A stretch of 64,000 bases of DNA from an uncultured Gammaproteobacteria bacterium. GTDB lineage: Bacteria > Pseudomonadota > Gammaproteobacteria > HK1. Of this stretch, positions 20,097-29,343 are shown piece by piece. The notes below the pieces were generated by a model. The model had not been told where the DNA came from, searched no databases, and saw only the letters and a list, made by a program, of their open reading frames with translations. The position numbers were made by a program, and so were the translations under genes. The stretch is from positions 124,001 to 188,000 of the forward strand of contig OY282378.1 in assembly GCA_958295835.1 (NCBI GenBank), given 5' to 3'. Each line of letters opens with the position of its first letter. The first letter of the stretch is position 1.

Positions 20097-21617
20097 ATGA
20101 CCACAGCCACCCGCGAGAGCCTCGCCGACGCCGAGCTCTCGGGACTCCAGAAGGCGTTGATCCTGGTCACGGTGTCGACCTGCACGATGCTGTACGCCCT
20201 CACCGCGACGATCATCAACGTCGCGCTCCCGCAGCTTCAGGGGGCGCTCTCGGCGACGCCGGACCAGATTGCCTGGGTCGTCACCCTGAACGTGGTGGCG
20301 ACCGCGGTCGTCACCCCGATGACGGGCTGGCTGGTTGCGACGCTGGGGCAGCGATGGGTGATGCTCGGCTCGGTCGCGGGGTTCGCGATCACCTCGCTGT
20401 TCTGCGCCACCGCGCTCACGCTGGAGTCCCTGCTCGTGTGGCGGGTGGGGCAAGGCATCTTCGGCGCCCCCATCGTGCCTCTCTCCCAGGCGATTCTGCT
20501 CGCGGCGTATCCGGGCCGGGACCGCGCGATGGCGCAGGGCCTGTTCGGAATGGCGGTGGTCATCGGGCCCGCCGTCGCGCCCGCCCTCGGCGGCTATCTC
20601 GCCGAAGCATACGACTGGCGATGGATCTTCTATCTCATCATCCCGTTCTGCGTTGCCGCGTTCTTCCTCACGCTCGTCTTCGTGCGCGAGGGGGGGAGAG
20701 ATCCGGCGGCGCGGCTCGACTGGACGGGATTCCTCACCTTGTCCGTCGCGATCATCTGTCTGCAGCTCATGGTCGACCGCGGCGAGCGGCTCGGATGGAT
20801 GGAGTCGGGGGAGTTCGTCGTCTATGCCTGCGCCGCGGCGCTCTCGTTCTACCTGTTCATCACCCATACCGCGACGGCAAGGGCGCCGTTCCTCGACCCG
20901 ACACTGTTCACCGACCGCAACTACGTCCTCGGGCTCGTGCTGGTGTTCATCTATGGAATGCTGAACTTCACTCCGATCACCCTGCTTCCGCCACTGCTTC
21001 AGGCGCTGAAAGGGTATCCGGACTCGCTCATCGGGATGCTGCTCGGGATGCGCGGGATCGGGATGGCGATCGGGTTCTTCCTCGCGAGCCGGATGGGCGG
21101 GATCGACCCCAGGCTGAGCTTGGGAATCGGCATCGTGCTCACCGGCACGAGCGGCGCGATGATGGCGACGTTCGAATTCAACGTACCGCCGTCGCAGATC
21201 GCGATCGCCGGCGTCATCCAGGGGATCGGGAGCGGAATGATGTGGGTGCCCCTCACCATCGTCACCTTTGCGACGCTGGCGCCCAGCCGGCTCCCCGAGG
21301 GAGCGTCGATCTTCCACCTGCTCCGAAACTTCGGATCCAGCATCTTCATCTCGGTGAGCTTCATGGCCGTCGTGCGCACCGCGAAGATCAGCTACGCGGG
21401 ACTGGTCGAGCAGCTCACACCCTTCAACGAAATGCTCCGGTTCCCGTTCGTCACCGGCGCCTGGACGCTGGAGGACGTCGTCGGGCTCACCAGGCTGAGC
21501 TCCGAGGCCGACCGCCAGGCGTTGATGGTCGGATACGAGAACGCCTTCGTGCTGTACACCGCGGTATGCTTTGCCACGCTTCCGCTGTTGCTGCTGGTGC
21601 GGGTCAAGCGCGATTGA
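20097..21617 (+). CDS. MFS drug efflux transporter, DHA2 (EmrB/QacA) family
   Basis: A 506-residue, 14-helix transporter. The N-terminus ALTATIINVALPQLQGALSATPDQIAWVVT is a hallmark of the EmrB/QacA family. Motif A-like GWLVATLGQRWVMLGS and motif C-like GMAVVIGPAVAPALGGYLAE are visible. It would act as a proton-driven exporter, possibly with a membrane-fusion partner, but no emrA or tolC gene lies nearby. Divergent from dapA. Substrate unknown. Confidence 0.88.
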   Translation: MTTATRESLADAELSGLQKALILVTVSTCTMLYALTATIINVALPQLQGALSATPDQIAWVVTLNVVATAVVTPMTGWLVATLGQRWVMLGSVAGFAITSLFCATALTLESLLVWRVGQGIFGAPIVPLSQAILLAAYPGRDRAMAQGLFGMAVVIGPAVAPALGGYLAEAYDWRWIFYLIIPFCVAAFFLTLVFVREGGRDPAARLDWTGFLTLSVAIICLQLMVDRGERLGWMESGEFVVYACAAALSFYLFITHTATARAPFLDPTLFTDRNYVLGLVLVFIYGMLNFTPITLLPPLLQALKGYPDSLIGMLLGMRGIGMAIGFFLASRMGGIDPRLSLGIGIVLTGTSGAMMATFEFNVPPSQIAIAGVIQGIGSGMMWVPLTIVTFATLAPSRLPEGASIFHLLRNFGSSIFISVSFMAVVRTAKISYAGLVEQLTPFNEMLRFPFVTGAWTLEDVVGLTRLSSEADRQALMVGYENAFVLYTAVCFATLPLLLLVRVKRD

Positions 21618-21718
21618 TTCGAGAAGCCGCCGACATGGAGAGCGGACGACGGCATTGCGCGCCCGATACGCCCCCGCGCGATCCTGCGGGCCGTCCGCGC
21701 CGTTTCAGGAGACACGAT

Positions 21719-22705
21719 ATGGGTATCCCGGATATCGACCCGCGCTTCGGCGCTCCCCTGTTCAAGGACATCGGCACGTTCATGGGCGTGCCCGCCTCAC
21801 GCGATCTGCCCCAGGCGAAGGCGGCGATCCTCGGGATACCGTTCGACTGCGGGCTGCATCCGGTCCGTCTGGGGGCCCGTCTCGGTCCGGCCGAGATACG
21901 GCGGCAGTCGTCGCTGGTGCGGCTCTACCAGCCGCCGCTGTGGCAGACGAACCTGCTCGAAGAGCTCGGGGTGATCGACTGCGGCGACGTGAACGTGGTG
22001 CTCGGCGACGTCGTCGAGAGCTATCGGCGCATCGAGGCGGCGCTCGACGTGCTCTTCGACGCCGGCGTCGTTCCGGTTACCTTCGGCGGCGACGGCGCGG
22101 TGACGCTGCCGCAGCTTCGCGCCGCGCACCGTCGGCATCCGGCGCTGGTGGTGCTGCACTTCGACGCGCACACCGACACCTATGCCGACAGCTCCGTCGG
22201 CGCTGTGCCGGGATCGAACTACAAGGACTACAACCCCTCCACCACCTTCACCCGGGCCGCCGAGGAAGGAATCGTCGACGCCGCCAACTCGCTGCACGTC
22301 GGGCCTCGCGGCACCGTGGCCGACGGCACGGTGTTCGAGCACACCCGCGGCAAGGGCTTCGGACTCGTCACGGGGTCCGAGCTCGACCGCATGGGCATCG
22401 ATCGGCTGATGGCGCACGTGCATGAACGCCTCGCCGGACGCCCGGTGTACCTGTGCTGGGACATGGATTTCTTCGACCCCTCGTGCGCGCCCGGCGTCTT
22501 CACCCCGACCTGGGGCGGGGTGTCGGCGCGCGAGGGCCTCTCGCTGCTCCAGGGACTCGCGGGGCTCGATGTCGTGGCCACCGACGTCAACACCCTGAGC
22601 CCGCTGCACGACACCACCGGCATGAGCGGATTCCTCGCTGCAACGTGCGTGCTGGAGTGCGTCCACCTGGTGTACCGCGCGCTCGAAGCGCGCAGGGGGC
22701 GCTGA
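21719..22705 (+). CDS. Ureohydrolase (agmatinase/arginase) family protein with altered metal site
   Basis: A 328-residue ureohydrolase-fold protein. Metal motifs DAHTD (in VLHFDAHTDTYAD, about residue 150) and the DxD of DMDFFDPSCAPG (about 255) are present. The first motif reads GGDGAVTLPQL instead of GGDHS/T, so the histidine ligand of the A metal is glycine. The substrate-side HG-x-F motif is replaced by NPSTTF, and the TPExGG motif reads TPTWGG. AGGAGAC precedes ATG 21719. The altered site suggests a substrate or metal use other than standard agmatinase; a non-enzymatic role is possible. Confidence 0.78.
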   Translation: MGIPDIDPRFGAPLFKDIGTFMGVPASRDLPQAKAAILGIPFDCGLHPVRLGARLGPAEIRRQSSLVRLYQPPLWQTNLLEELGVIDCGDVNVVLGDVVESYRRIEAALDVLFDAGVVPVTFGGDGAVTLPQLRAAHRRHPALVVLHFDAHTDTYADSSVGAVPGSNYKDYNPSTTFTRAAEEGIVDAANSLHVGPRGTVADGTVFEHTRGKGFGLVTGSELDRMGIDRLMAHVHERLAGRPVYLCWDMDFFDPSCAPGVFTPTWGGVSAREGLSLLQGLAGLDVVATDVNTLSPLHDTTGMSGFLAATCVLECVHLVYRALEARRGR

Positions 22706-22870
22706 CGGGAATGCCGGCGACGCCCCCGAGGTGTCTCCGGCCGCGCCCCGGCGGATCGGATGCGGGGCAGGCACTGAACCCGCGGCATTGGCGGACGTTC
22801 CTGGCCGTCCGGACCCGCGGCCACCGGGCGGCATCGTCAGGAAGGGTCATGGCGGGAACCGGTCGTCGCG

Positions 22871-24976
22871 CTACCGCCCGCGTTCCCGTGTACCCGGGGC
22901 GGCTTCCGGTGCGATGATCATGACTCCGTCGTCTCCCGCGAGCGCGGCCCAGCCGGGTGGAATGAGGGTGGTGGTGTCGTCCTGCTCGACGATCGCCGGT
23001 CCCTGGATCCGATCGCCGGCGCCGAGGGAGTCCCGGGAGACGCTCCGGGTCTCGACCCGGCCAGCCTCGTCCGGAAACCGGACCATGCGGTGGCCGCCGG
23101 CGCCCATGCGTTCCCGGCTCGCACCGCCGGTGCCGGAAACGCCGGGGGACGGGTCGGCGGGATCAGGCATTCGCTGGCGATGCACGGCCCGGATGTTGAC
23201 GAAACGGGCCGGCGCCTCCACCGCGTGGCCGTGTACCCGTTCATGAGCCGCCAGGAAGTCGGCATAGAGGCGTTCCAGCCCGTCGTCGGCGCTCGAATCG
23301 AACGGTACCTCCAGGAAGTAGCCCTGGCCGACGTGGCAGACGTCCGCGAAATGCAGGACCTCGATCTCGTCGGGGGCGAGTCCCTCCTGCTCCACAAGCT
23401 TCCGGCCGGCCTCATCGAGCTCGGCCACGATGCGCCTCACCGGATCCATGGAGAGCCCGGCAAGGGGCTCGTTGCAGGCTACGGATACCTCGTGCTCGAT
23501 CGGGGCGGCGAGCAATCCCGCGGCGGAGAGCACGCCGGGATGGCGAGGCACGACGACCCGCACGATGCCCAGGTCGGTCGCGAGCGCGCAGGCGTGCAGA
23601 GGACCTGCACCGCCCATGGCGACCAGGGTGAATTCGCGCGGATCGAATCCCTGGCGTACTGAAACCAGGCGGATCCCTTCGCCCATCTGGGCGTTGGCCA
23701 CCTGATGGATGCCTGCCGCCGCATCCTCCACGTCCAGTCCGAGCGGCTCCGCGACGCGGCGCCGGATCGCCTCGACGGCCCGGTCCGGATGGAGACGGAT
23801 GGCGCCGCCCGCGAACTTTCCGGGATCGAGGTAGCCCAACACCACCGAGGCATCGGTGACCGTCGGCTCCCGTCCCCCTCGTGCATAGCAGGCGGGTCCG
23901 GGATCCGATGCGGCGGAATGCGGTCCGACGCGGAGGCCGCCCGCATCGTCCAGCCACGCGATGCTTCCCCCGCCCGCTCCAATCGCGTTCACGTCCACCA
24001 TCGGGACACGCACCGGGAATCCGTCGATCGACCCCTCGGCGCGCAGCAGCGGCTTGGCGCCGGAGACGAGCGCGATGTCGGAGCTCGTGCCGCCCACGTC
24101 GAGGGTGATGAGGTCGTCGTAGCCGACCGCGCTACCGGTGGCCTGGCCTCCGATGACGCCGGCCGCGGGGCCGGACAGGAACAGTCGTACCGGACGGTTT
24201 CGCGCGAGCCCGGCGCTTGCCAGCCCGCCCCGCGACTGCATCACCTGGAGCGGAGCGGGCACCCCGGCGTCTCCGAGACGTTTCCCGAGATCGGCGAGAT
24301 AGCGCCGCACCATCGGCTTGATGTACGCGTCGAAGGCGGTGACCGCGGTGCGCTCGTACTCCCGGAACGCGGGATCGACCTCGCTCGACAGCGAGACTTC
24401 CAGCCCCGGGTGCTCCGCGCGGGCGATCTCGCCCACCCGGCGTTCGTGCTTCGAATTGACGAACGAGAAGAGCAGGCAGACCGCGATGCACTCGGCCCCC
24501 AGCGCGACGAGCCGGTCGAGCGCCGCGCGCACCGCGTCCTCGTCGAGCGGCTCGATGACTTCGCCGTGCGGTCCAATCCGTTCCCGCACCCCGAGGCGCA
24601 TGGCGCGTGGGGCGAGAAAGACCGGGGTCTGGGGATCGAGCCGGATCTCGTACATCTCGCGTCGCATCTGGCGGCCGATTTCGAGGGTGTCACGGAATCC
24701 CTCGGTCGTGATGATCCCGAGCCGGCCGCCCTTGCGTTCCAGCACCGCGTTGGTCGCCACCGTGGTGCCGTGCGCGAGCTGTGCAATGGACCCCGGCTCC
24801 ACGCCTTCCTCCGCCGCCAGCCGTTCTATCGCGGCGATGGCCGCGTCGCCGGGGTCCGCGGGGGTGCTCGGGACCTTGAACACGATGGGCCGTCGTCCCT
24901 CGCGCACGCAAAAGACGTCGGTGAACGTCCCCCCGACATCCACGCCGACACGACAGCTTCCTTGTAACGAATTCAT
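22871..24976 (-). CDS. hyuA: Hydantoinase/oxoprolinase subunit A (HyuA family)
   Basis: ATP-dependent hydantoinase/5-oxoprolinase A subunit of 701 residues. N-terminal hydantoinase A_N domain: RVGVDVGGTFTDVF and LAHGTTVATNAVLERKGGRLG. The actin/ASKHA-like main domain has DLITLDVGGTSSDIAL, VNAIGAGGGSIAWLDDAGGLRVGP and AMGGAGPLHACALA. Catalysis normally needs subunit B, but no hyuB lies beside it; the next gene downstream is the convergent ureohydrolase. ATG 24976 gives the canonical short N-terminus. It could work with a HyuB encoded elsewhere, or act on hydantoin, N-methylhydantoin, acetone or 5-oxoproline. Confidence 0.85.
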   Translation of the reverse strand: MNSLQGSCRVGVDVGGTFTDVFCVREGRRPIVFKVPSTPADPGDAAIAAIERLAAEEGVEPGSIAQLAHGTTVATNAVLERKGGRLGIITTEGFRDTLEIGRQMRREMYEIRLDPQTPVFLAPRAMRLGVRERIGPHGEVIEPLDEDAVRAALDRLVALGAECIAVCLLFSFVNSKHERRVGEIARAEHPGLEVSLSSEVDPAFREYERTAVTAFDAYIKPMVRRYLADLGKRLGDAGVPAPLQVMQSRGGLASAGLARNRPVRLFLSGPAAGVIGGQATGSAVGYDDLITLDVGGTSSDIALVSGAKPLLRAEGSIDGFPVRVPMVDVNAIGAGGGSIAWLDDAGGLRVGPHSAASDPGPACYARGGREPTVTDASVVLGYLDPGKFAGGAIRLHPDRAVEAIRRRVAEPLGLDVEDAAAGIHQVANAQMGEGIRLVSVRQGFDPREFTLVAMGGAGPLHACALATDLGIVRVVVPRHPGVLSAAGLLAAPIEHEVSVACNEPLAGLSMDPVRRIVAELDEAGRKLVEQEGLAPDEIEVLHFADVCHVGQGYFLEVPFDSSADDGLERLYADFLAAHERVHGHAVEAPARFVNIRAVHRQRMPDPADPSPGVSGTGGASRERMGAGGHRMVRFPDEAGRVETRSVSRDSLGAGDRIQGPAIVEQDDTTTLIPPGWAALAGDDGVMIIAPEAAPGTRERGR

Positions 24977-24999
24977 AACCTGCCATTTTCCATATGACT

Positions 25000-25013
25000 C
25001 ACTCGAATGAGTG
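25000..25013. promoter_or_regulatory. Inverted repeat between hyuA and prs, with a nearby -10-like box
   Basis: CACTC-GAAT-GAGTG forms a perfect 5-bp inverted repeat between the divergent hyuA and prs genes. A TACAAT at 25035-25040 could serve as a -10 box reading toward prs. The repeat could be an operator, but a 5-bp arm can occur by chance. Confidence 0.3.
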
Positions 25014-25288
25014 TACGGCGCTGCATTGGTCCCGTACAATCCAGCGCCGTTCCGGTCAACGCGGAGACGGCGGGGGCCGCGACAGATCGGTCGGAAACCT
25101 CATGCACAACGGCGGACGAGGGTGTTCCCGTCCGGTGCCGCAACCCAAGCTCGACATCTGGCGTCTCGGCCAACTCGTCAATCGCAGGCCAGCCTGGATA
25201 CCCACCGGTGAACGATCGCAGCTACAGCGACGCGCTCGACAGGGTCGACCGATTCGCCGGCGATCCGTCGCATGGGCGGCAGGCATCG

Positions 25289-26251
25289 ATGATCGTGTTC
25301 GCAGGTTCCGCCAACCCCGTTCTCGCGCGGGAGATCGTGGGCCACCTGAACATGCCGTTCGGCAAGGCGATCGTGGATCGTTTCAGCGACGGTGAGGTCA
25401 TGGTGGAGCTGATCGACTCGGTACGCGGCAAGGACGCGTTCGTGGTCCAGCCGACGTGCGCGTCGTTCGACGGAGATCGGCGCCGATCGGTCGATCAGAA
25501 TCTGATGGAGCTGCTCATACTCACCGATGCGCTCAAGCGTGCATCGGCGGACCGGGTCACCGCCGTCGTTCCGTACTACGGTTACGCTCGCCAGGACCGC
25601 CGCCCCCGCTCCGCGCGCGTCTCGATCTCCGCGAAGGTCGTCGCCAACATGATCTCGGTCGCCGGCGCCGACCGGATGCTGACGATGGACCTGCACGCCG
25701 ATCAGATCCAGGGCTTCTTCAGCATCCCTGTCGACAACATCTACGCCTCGCCGGTGCTCCTCGGGGACATCTGGAAGCACAAGTATCCGAACCTGGTGGT
25801 GGTCTCCCCCGACGTGGGCGGCGTGGTGCGCGCCCGCGCCGTCGCCAAGCGACTCGACGACGCCGATCTCGCGATCATCGACAAGCGCCGTCCACAGGCG
25901 AATCAGGCGGAGGTGATGAACATCATCGGCGACGTCCGCGACCGCACCTGCGTCCTCGTCGACGACATGGCCGACACCGCCGGAACCCTGTGCAGCGCTG
26001 CGACCGCACTCAAGGACCACGGCGCATCGACGGTCGTTGCCTACTGCACGCACGCGGTTCTGTCGGGCGCCGCGGTCGACAACATCGAGGAGTCGGTGCT
26101 CGACGAGCTGGTGGTGACGAACAGCATTCCGCTCCATGACCGGGCTGCCGAGAGCGGCAGGATCCGGCAGTTGAGCGTCGCCGAGCTGCTCGCCGAGAGC
26201 ATGCGCCGGATCAACGAGGAGGAGTCCATCGGCTCGCTGTTCATGGATTGA
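25289..26251 (+). CDS. prs: Ribose-phosphate pyrophosphokinase
   Basis: Makes PRPP from ribose 5-phosphate and ATP for nucleotide, His and Trp synthesis. Conserved: [56 protein letters not shown] and the PRPP loop [16 protein letters not shown] 25289 ([10 protein letters not shown]) matches the normal N-terminus and gives 320 residues. Between QPTCA and DQNLMELL it carries about nine residues ([10 protein letters not shown]) where most bacterial enzymes have only a few, lengthening that loop. It heads prs-rplY-pth, a conserved order. Confidence 0.94.
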   Translation: MIVFAGSANPVLAREIVGHLNMPFGKAIVDRFSDGEVMVELIDSVRGKDAFVVQPTCASFDGDRRRSVDQNLMELLILTDALKRASADRVTAVVPYYGYARQDRRPRSARVSISAKVVANMISVAGADRMLTMDLHADQIQGFFSIPVDNIYASPVLLGDIWKHKYPNLVVVSPDVGGVVRARAVAKRLDDADLAIIDKRRPQANQAEVMNIIGDVRDRTCVLVDDMADTAGTLCSAATALKDHGASTVVAYCTHAVLSGAAVDNIEESVLDELVVTNSIPLHDRAAESGRIRQLSVAELLAESMRRINEEESIGSLFMD

Positions 26252-26311
26252 CGGGACGCGCACTGCGCGCGCCGGTCGGAGACATTCAGGCTGAACCCGG
26301 AGTATGGAACG

Positions 26312-26971
26312 ATGAACGAGTTCGAAGTCGTCGCCCGGCCACGGACCGGGCTGGGTACGAACGCAAGCCGCCGGCTGCGTCGCACGGGGAAGATCCCCGC
26401 GATCCTCTACGGTGGCGGCAAGGACCCGATGCCTCTCTCGCTCGAAGAGAACCGGATCAGGAAGCAGGTCGAGAACGAGGCGTTCGCCTCCCACGTCCTG
26501 AGCGTGAAGATCGAGGGCGAGGAGAGCCAGGCGGTGCTGAAATCCGTGCATCGGGACCCCGCCACCGAGCGGGTCATCCACCTGGATTTTCAGCGCATCA
26601 GCGCGAGCAGCGAGATCCACATGCGCGTCCCGCTGCACTTCGTCAACGAGGAGGACTGCCCCGGCAAGAGGGCCGGCGGGATCGTGACCCACCTGCTCGT
26701 CGAGGTGGAAGTGGGCTGCCTGCCGAAGGATCTGCCCGAGTACATCGAGGTCGACATGGAGTCGCTCGATGTGGGTGATTCGGTACACCTCTCGGAGCTC
26801 GACGTCCCCGAGGGCGTGCACGTCATGACCCTTGTGCACAACCCCGACAACGATCAGCCGGTGGTGAGCGTGCAGCATCCGCAGAAGCTCGTGATCGAAC
26901 CGGGAGACGAGGAAGAAGGGTTCGAGGAGTCGCAGACATCCGGCCCGGCGACCGAGGCCGAAGAAGGCTGA
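26312..26971 (+). CDS. rplY: 50S ribosomal protein bL25 (Ctc/TL5 long form)
   Basis: Binds 5S rRNA in the large subunit. A long-form bL25 of 219 residues. The N-terminal L25 domain reads RTGLGTNASRRLRRTGKIPAILYGGGKDP and HRDPATERVIHLDFQRI. The C-terminal beta domain (about 95-190) contains HVMTLVHNPDNDQPVVSV-type sequence, and the tail is acidic. It lies between prs and pth, as in many Proteobacteria. Confidence 0.95.
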   Translation: MNEFEVVARPRTGLGTNASRRLRRTGKIPAILYGGGKDPMPLSLEENRIRKQVENEAFASHVLSVKIEGEESQAVLKSVHRDPATERVIHLDFQRISASSEIHMRVPLHFVNEEDCPGKRAGGIVTHLLVEVEVGCLPKDLPEYIEVDMESLDVGDSVHLSELDVPEGVHVMTLVHNPDNDQPVVSVQHPQKLVIEPGDEEEGFEESQTSGPATEAEEG

Positions 26972-26983
26972 TCCGCGCCGGCC

Positions 26984-27577
26984 TTGGGCGCGTCCTACCA
27001 GCTCCTGATCGGGCTCGGCAACCCCGGAGCCCGTTACGAAGCGACCCGGCACAACGCGGGGGCGTGGCTGATCGAGCGCGTCGCGCGGCGTTATGCGTCC
27101 GGCTTCAAGTCGTCGCCCCGCTGCTTCGGGGCGGTGGCGGATGCGAAGGTCGGCGGAACGCGGGTGCGGCTGTTCCGGCCGGATACCTTCATGAACCACA
27201 GCGGCAGGGCAGTGGCGGCGGTCGCGGGGTTCTACAAGGTTCCGGCCGAGCGGATCCTGATTGCGCACGACGAGATCGACCTGCCGGCGGGCACGGTTCG
27301 CCTCAAGCGCGGCGGCGGCCACGGCGGACACAACGGGCTGCGCGACGTCGTGCCCTGCCTCGGGGGAGCCGGGTTCTCCCGCATCCGCATCGGCGTCGGG
27401 CATCCCGGGAGCAGGGAGCGGGTCATCGGCCACGTCCTCGACCGCCCGCCACCGGCCGAGCGCGCCGCGATCGACCAGGCGATCGAACGGGTGATGGAGG
27501 ACGTCGAGCGTATCGTCGGGGGAGACCTGGAGGGCGTGATGAACACCTTGCACCGGAGCGTCGGCGCAGAGGCGTAG
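26984..27577 (+). CDS. pth: Peptidyl-tRNA hydrolase
   Basis: Cleaves peptidyl-tRNA released by stalled ribosomes. Motifs: LIGLGNPGARYEATRHNAGAW with the catalytic histidine, RPDTFMNHSGRAV, AHDEIDLPAGTVRLKRGGGHGGHNGL with the catalytic aspartate, and FSRIRIGVGHPG. The frame starts at TTG 26984, 12 bp after rplY; no in-frame ATG or GTG precedes the GLGNPG motif. Length 197 is normal. Confidence 0.94.
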   Translation: MGASYQLLIGLGNPGARYEATRHNAGAWLIERVARRYASGFKSSPRCFGAVADAKVGGTRVRLFRPDTFMNHSGRAVAAVAGFYKVPAERILIAHDEIDLPAGTVRLKRGGGHGGHNGLRDVVPCLGGAGFSRIRIGVGHPGSRERVIGHVLDRPPPAERAAIDQAIERVMEDVERIVGGDLEGVMNTLHRSVGAEA

Positions 27578-27625
27578 CGCGGCACGATCCCCCCTCACGC
27601 CACGCGGATCGGCTCGGGCGCCCGA

Positions 27626-27985
27626 TTACGATCCGCTCTGAAGCTGCCGGCGGAGCGCCTCGACGCGCGCCCGGTTCACGCCGAAGTCGTAATGGCCGAG
27701 CCGTGATGCGGAGCGGACGTGGATCACGTGCTCCGTGGGGCAGAGACGGCACTCCAGATCGTCGACGAACCCGAGCCGGGTCCGGCAGGCCGCATGGAGG
27801 TAGTCGGGCGTCGCGGTGACGATGACGGTGCGCGGCGCGGCGGCCAGCAGGTTGTTCAGCCGGGCGAAGGCGGCTGCGGGATCTCCCGTCACCGCGAAGG
27901 GCTCGACGCGATGGCGGCGCGGCGCGTCGTCCCGGCTGCACACGCAGTTGGGACGATCGGGACAGGGTGCGAGTCGTTTGGGCAT
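27626..27985 (-). CDS. DUF1499 domain protein
   Basis: A 119-residue protein of the DUF1499 family, function unknown. Typical features: CPDRPNCVCSRDD at the N-terminus, PRTVIVTATPDYLHAACRTRLGFVDDLECRL in the middle, and HVRSASRLGHYDFGVNRARVEALR at the end. ATG 27985 has AAGGTGA 6 bp upstream. No membrane anchor or signal is visible. The REP-like hairpin unit lies just upstream, between it and divergent ychF. Confidence 0.8.
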   Translation of the reverse strand: MPKRLAPCPDRPNCVCSRDDAPRRHRVEPFAVTGDPAAAFARLNNLLAAAPRTVIVTATPDYLHAACRTRLGFVDDLECRLCPTEHVIHVRSASRLGHYDFGVNRARVEALRRQLQSGS

Positions 27986-28005
27986 GGCGGTCACCTTGGC
28001 AGGCG

Positions 28006-28102
28006 GCGACCGCGGTCGCGGTCGCTTGGCGATTCCGCTGTGCGGAATCGCGGGCGCCCCGACCGGCACCGTGGGTGGCGACCGCTGCGCGAAATCGCGG
28101 GC
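28006..28102. repeat. REP-like two-hairpin unit plus a deleted second copy
   Basis: Stem 1 GCGACCGC-GGTC-GCGGTCGC (28006-28025), spacer TTG, stem 2 GCGATTCCGC-TGT-GCGGAATCGC (28029-28051), then GGGCGCC. A second copy (about 28076-28102) joins the left arm of stem 1 directly to the right arm of stem 2. The same unit occurs upstream of yejF at 1796-1841 and 1903-1948, 26 kb away, so it is a dispersed family. Confidence 0.85.
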
Positions 28103-28143
28103 GGTGATCGGTCTTGTTCCAAGTATAAGGAGGTGTCCGGACG

Positions 28144-29235
28144 ATGGGGATCCGGTGCGGCATCGTCGGGCTGCCGAACGTCGGGAAGTCTACGCTCTAC
28201 AACGCGCTGACGAACGCGGCGGCCGCGGCGGAGAACTATCCGTTCTGCACCATCGAGCCGAACGTCGGAGTGGTGCCGGTGCCGGACCGGCGCCTCGACC
28301 GGATCGCGGAGATCGTCCGGCCCGAACGGGTGGCGCCGGCGACGATGGAGTTCGTGGACATCGCGGGGCTCGTCGCCGGGGCGTCGAAAGGCGAGGGGCT
28401 CGGGAACCGGTTCCTCGCCGGGGTGCGCGAGACCGGGGCGATCGCCCACGTCGTGCGCTGCTTCGAATCCGATGACGTCATCCACGTCTCGGGCAAGGTC
28501 TCGCCGCTCGAGGACGTCGAGACCATCGAGACCGAGCTGTTGCTCGCCGACCTCGAACAGGTGGAGCGGGCGAGGGACCGGGCCGCGAAGGCCGCGAAGG
28601 CGGGCGGGCGAGAGGCGAAGGCGCGCGAGGCGCTGATGGCCCGAGCGTGCGAGCACGTCGGGGAGGGCCGCCCGTTGCGTACCCTGGAGACCGGCCCCGG
28701 GGAAGCGCCGTGGCTCGCCGCCCTCTCGCCGCTCACCGCCAAGCCGGTGCTCTACGTGGCCAACGTGGCGGAGGACGGATTCGGGGAGAACCCGCTCGCG
28801 GAGGCGGTGGAGGCGCGGGCCCGCGCGCAAGGCGCGGGGGCGGTACGGGTCTGCGCCGCGACCGAGGCCGAGCTGGGCGGGCTCGACGAAGCCGGGCGCG
28901 CGGAGTATCTCGTGGCGATGGGCCTCGACGAGCCCGGCCTGGCCCGGTTTGTGCGCGCCGCCTGTGCATTGCTGGACCTCGGGACGTTCTTCACCGCCGG
29001 CCCGAAGGAAGCGCGGGCCTGGACCCTGCGCCGCGGAATGACCGCGCCGCAGGCGGCGGGGGTAGTCCACAGCGACTTCGAGCGGGGGTTCGTCCGGGCC
29101 GAGGTGGTGGGTTACGACGATTTCGTCGCGCTCGGAGGCGAGCAGGCGGCGAAGGCGGCGGGACGGTGGCGGCTCGAAGGCCGGGATTACGTGGTCGCGG
29201 AAGGCGACGTGATGAATTTCCGCTTCGCGGTATGA
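28144..29235 (+). CDS. ychF: Redox-regulated ATPase YchF (Obg-like)
   Basis: Ribosome-associated P-loop NTPase of the Obg family that prefers ATP. G1 reads GLPNVGKSTLYNALTNA, switch region YPFCTIEPNVGVVPVPD, G3 VDIAGLVAGASKGEGLGNRFL. The C-terminal TGS domain ends with VHSDFERGFVRAEVVGYDDF and GRDYVVAEGDVMNFRF. Length 363 is normal. AAGGAGG lies 9 bp before ATG 28144. The usual neighbour pth lies just upstream, separated by the inverted DUF1499 gene. Confidence 0.97.
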   Translation: MGIRCGIVGLPNVGKSTLYNALTNAAAAAENYPFCTIEPNVGVVPVPDRRLDRIAEIVRPERVAPATMEFVDIAGLVAGASKGEGLGNRFLAGVRETGAIAHVVRCFESDDVIHVSGKVSPLEDVETIETELLLADLEQVERARDRAAKAAKAGGREAKAREALMARACEHVGEGRPLRTLETGPGEAPWLAALSPLTAKPVLYVANVAEDGFGENPLAEAVEARARAQGAGAVRVCAATEAELGGLDEAGRAEYLVAMGLDEPGLARFVRAACALLDLGTFFTAGPKEARAWTLRRGMTAPQAAGVVHSDFERGFVRAEVVGYDDFVALGGEQAAKAAGRWRLEGRDYVVAEGDVMNFRFAV

Positions 29236-29343
29236 GGCCGGCGTCCTCGGATTGGTCGCTTCCCTTGCGTCGGACCGAAAGATACGGTGCCAGGATGACC
29301 CTCCCCCCTTGATCATGCGGGCGGGAATTCCGACCATCGGGCG

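Noticed and set aside
25007..25288. N-terminal extension of prs from 25007
   Set aside because: The extra 94 residues match nothing in Prs, and the known N-terminus begins at [10 protein letters not shown].
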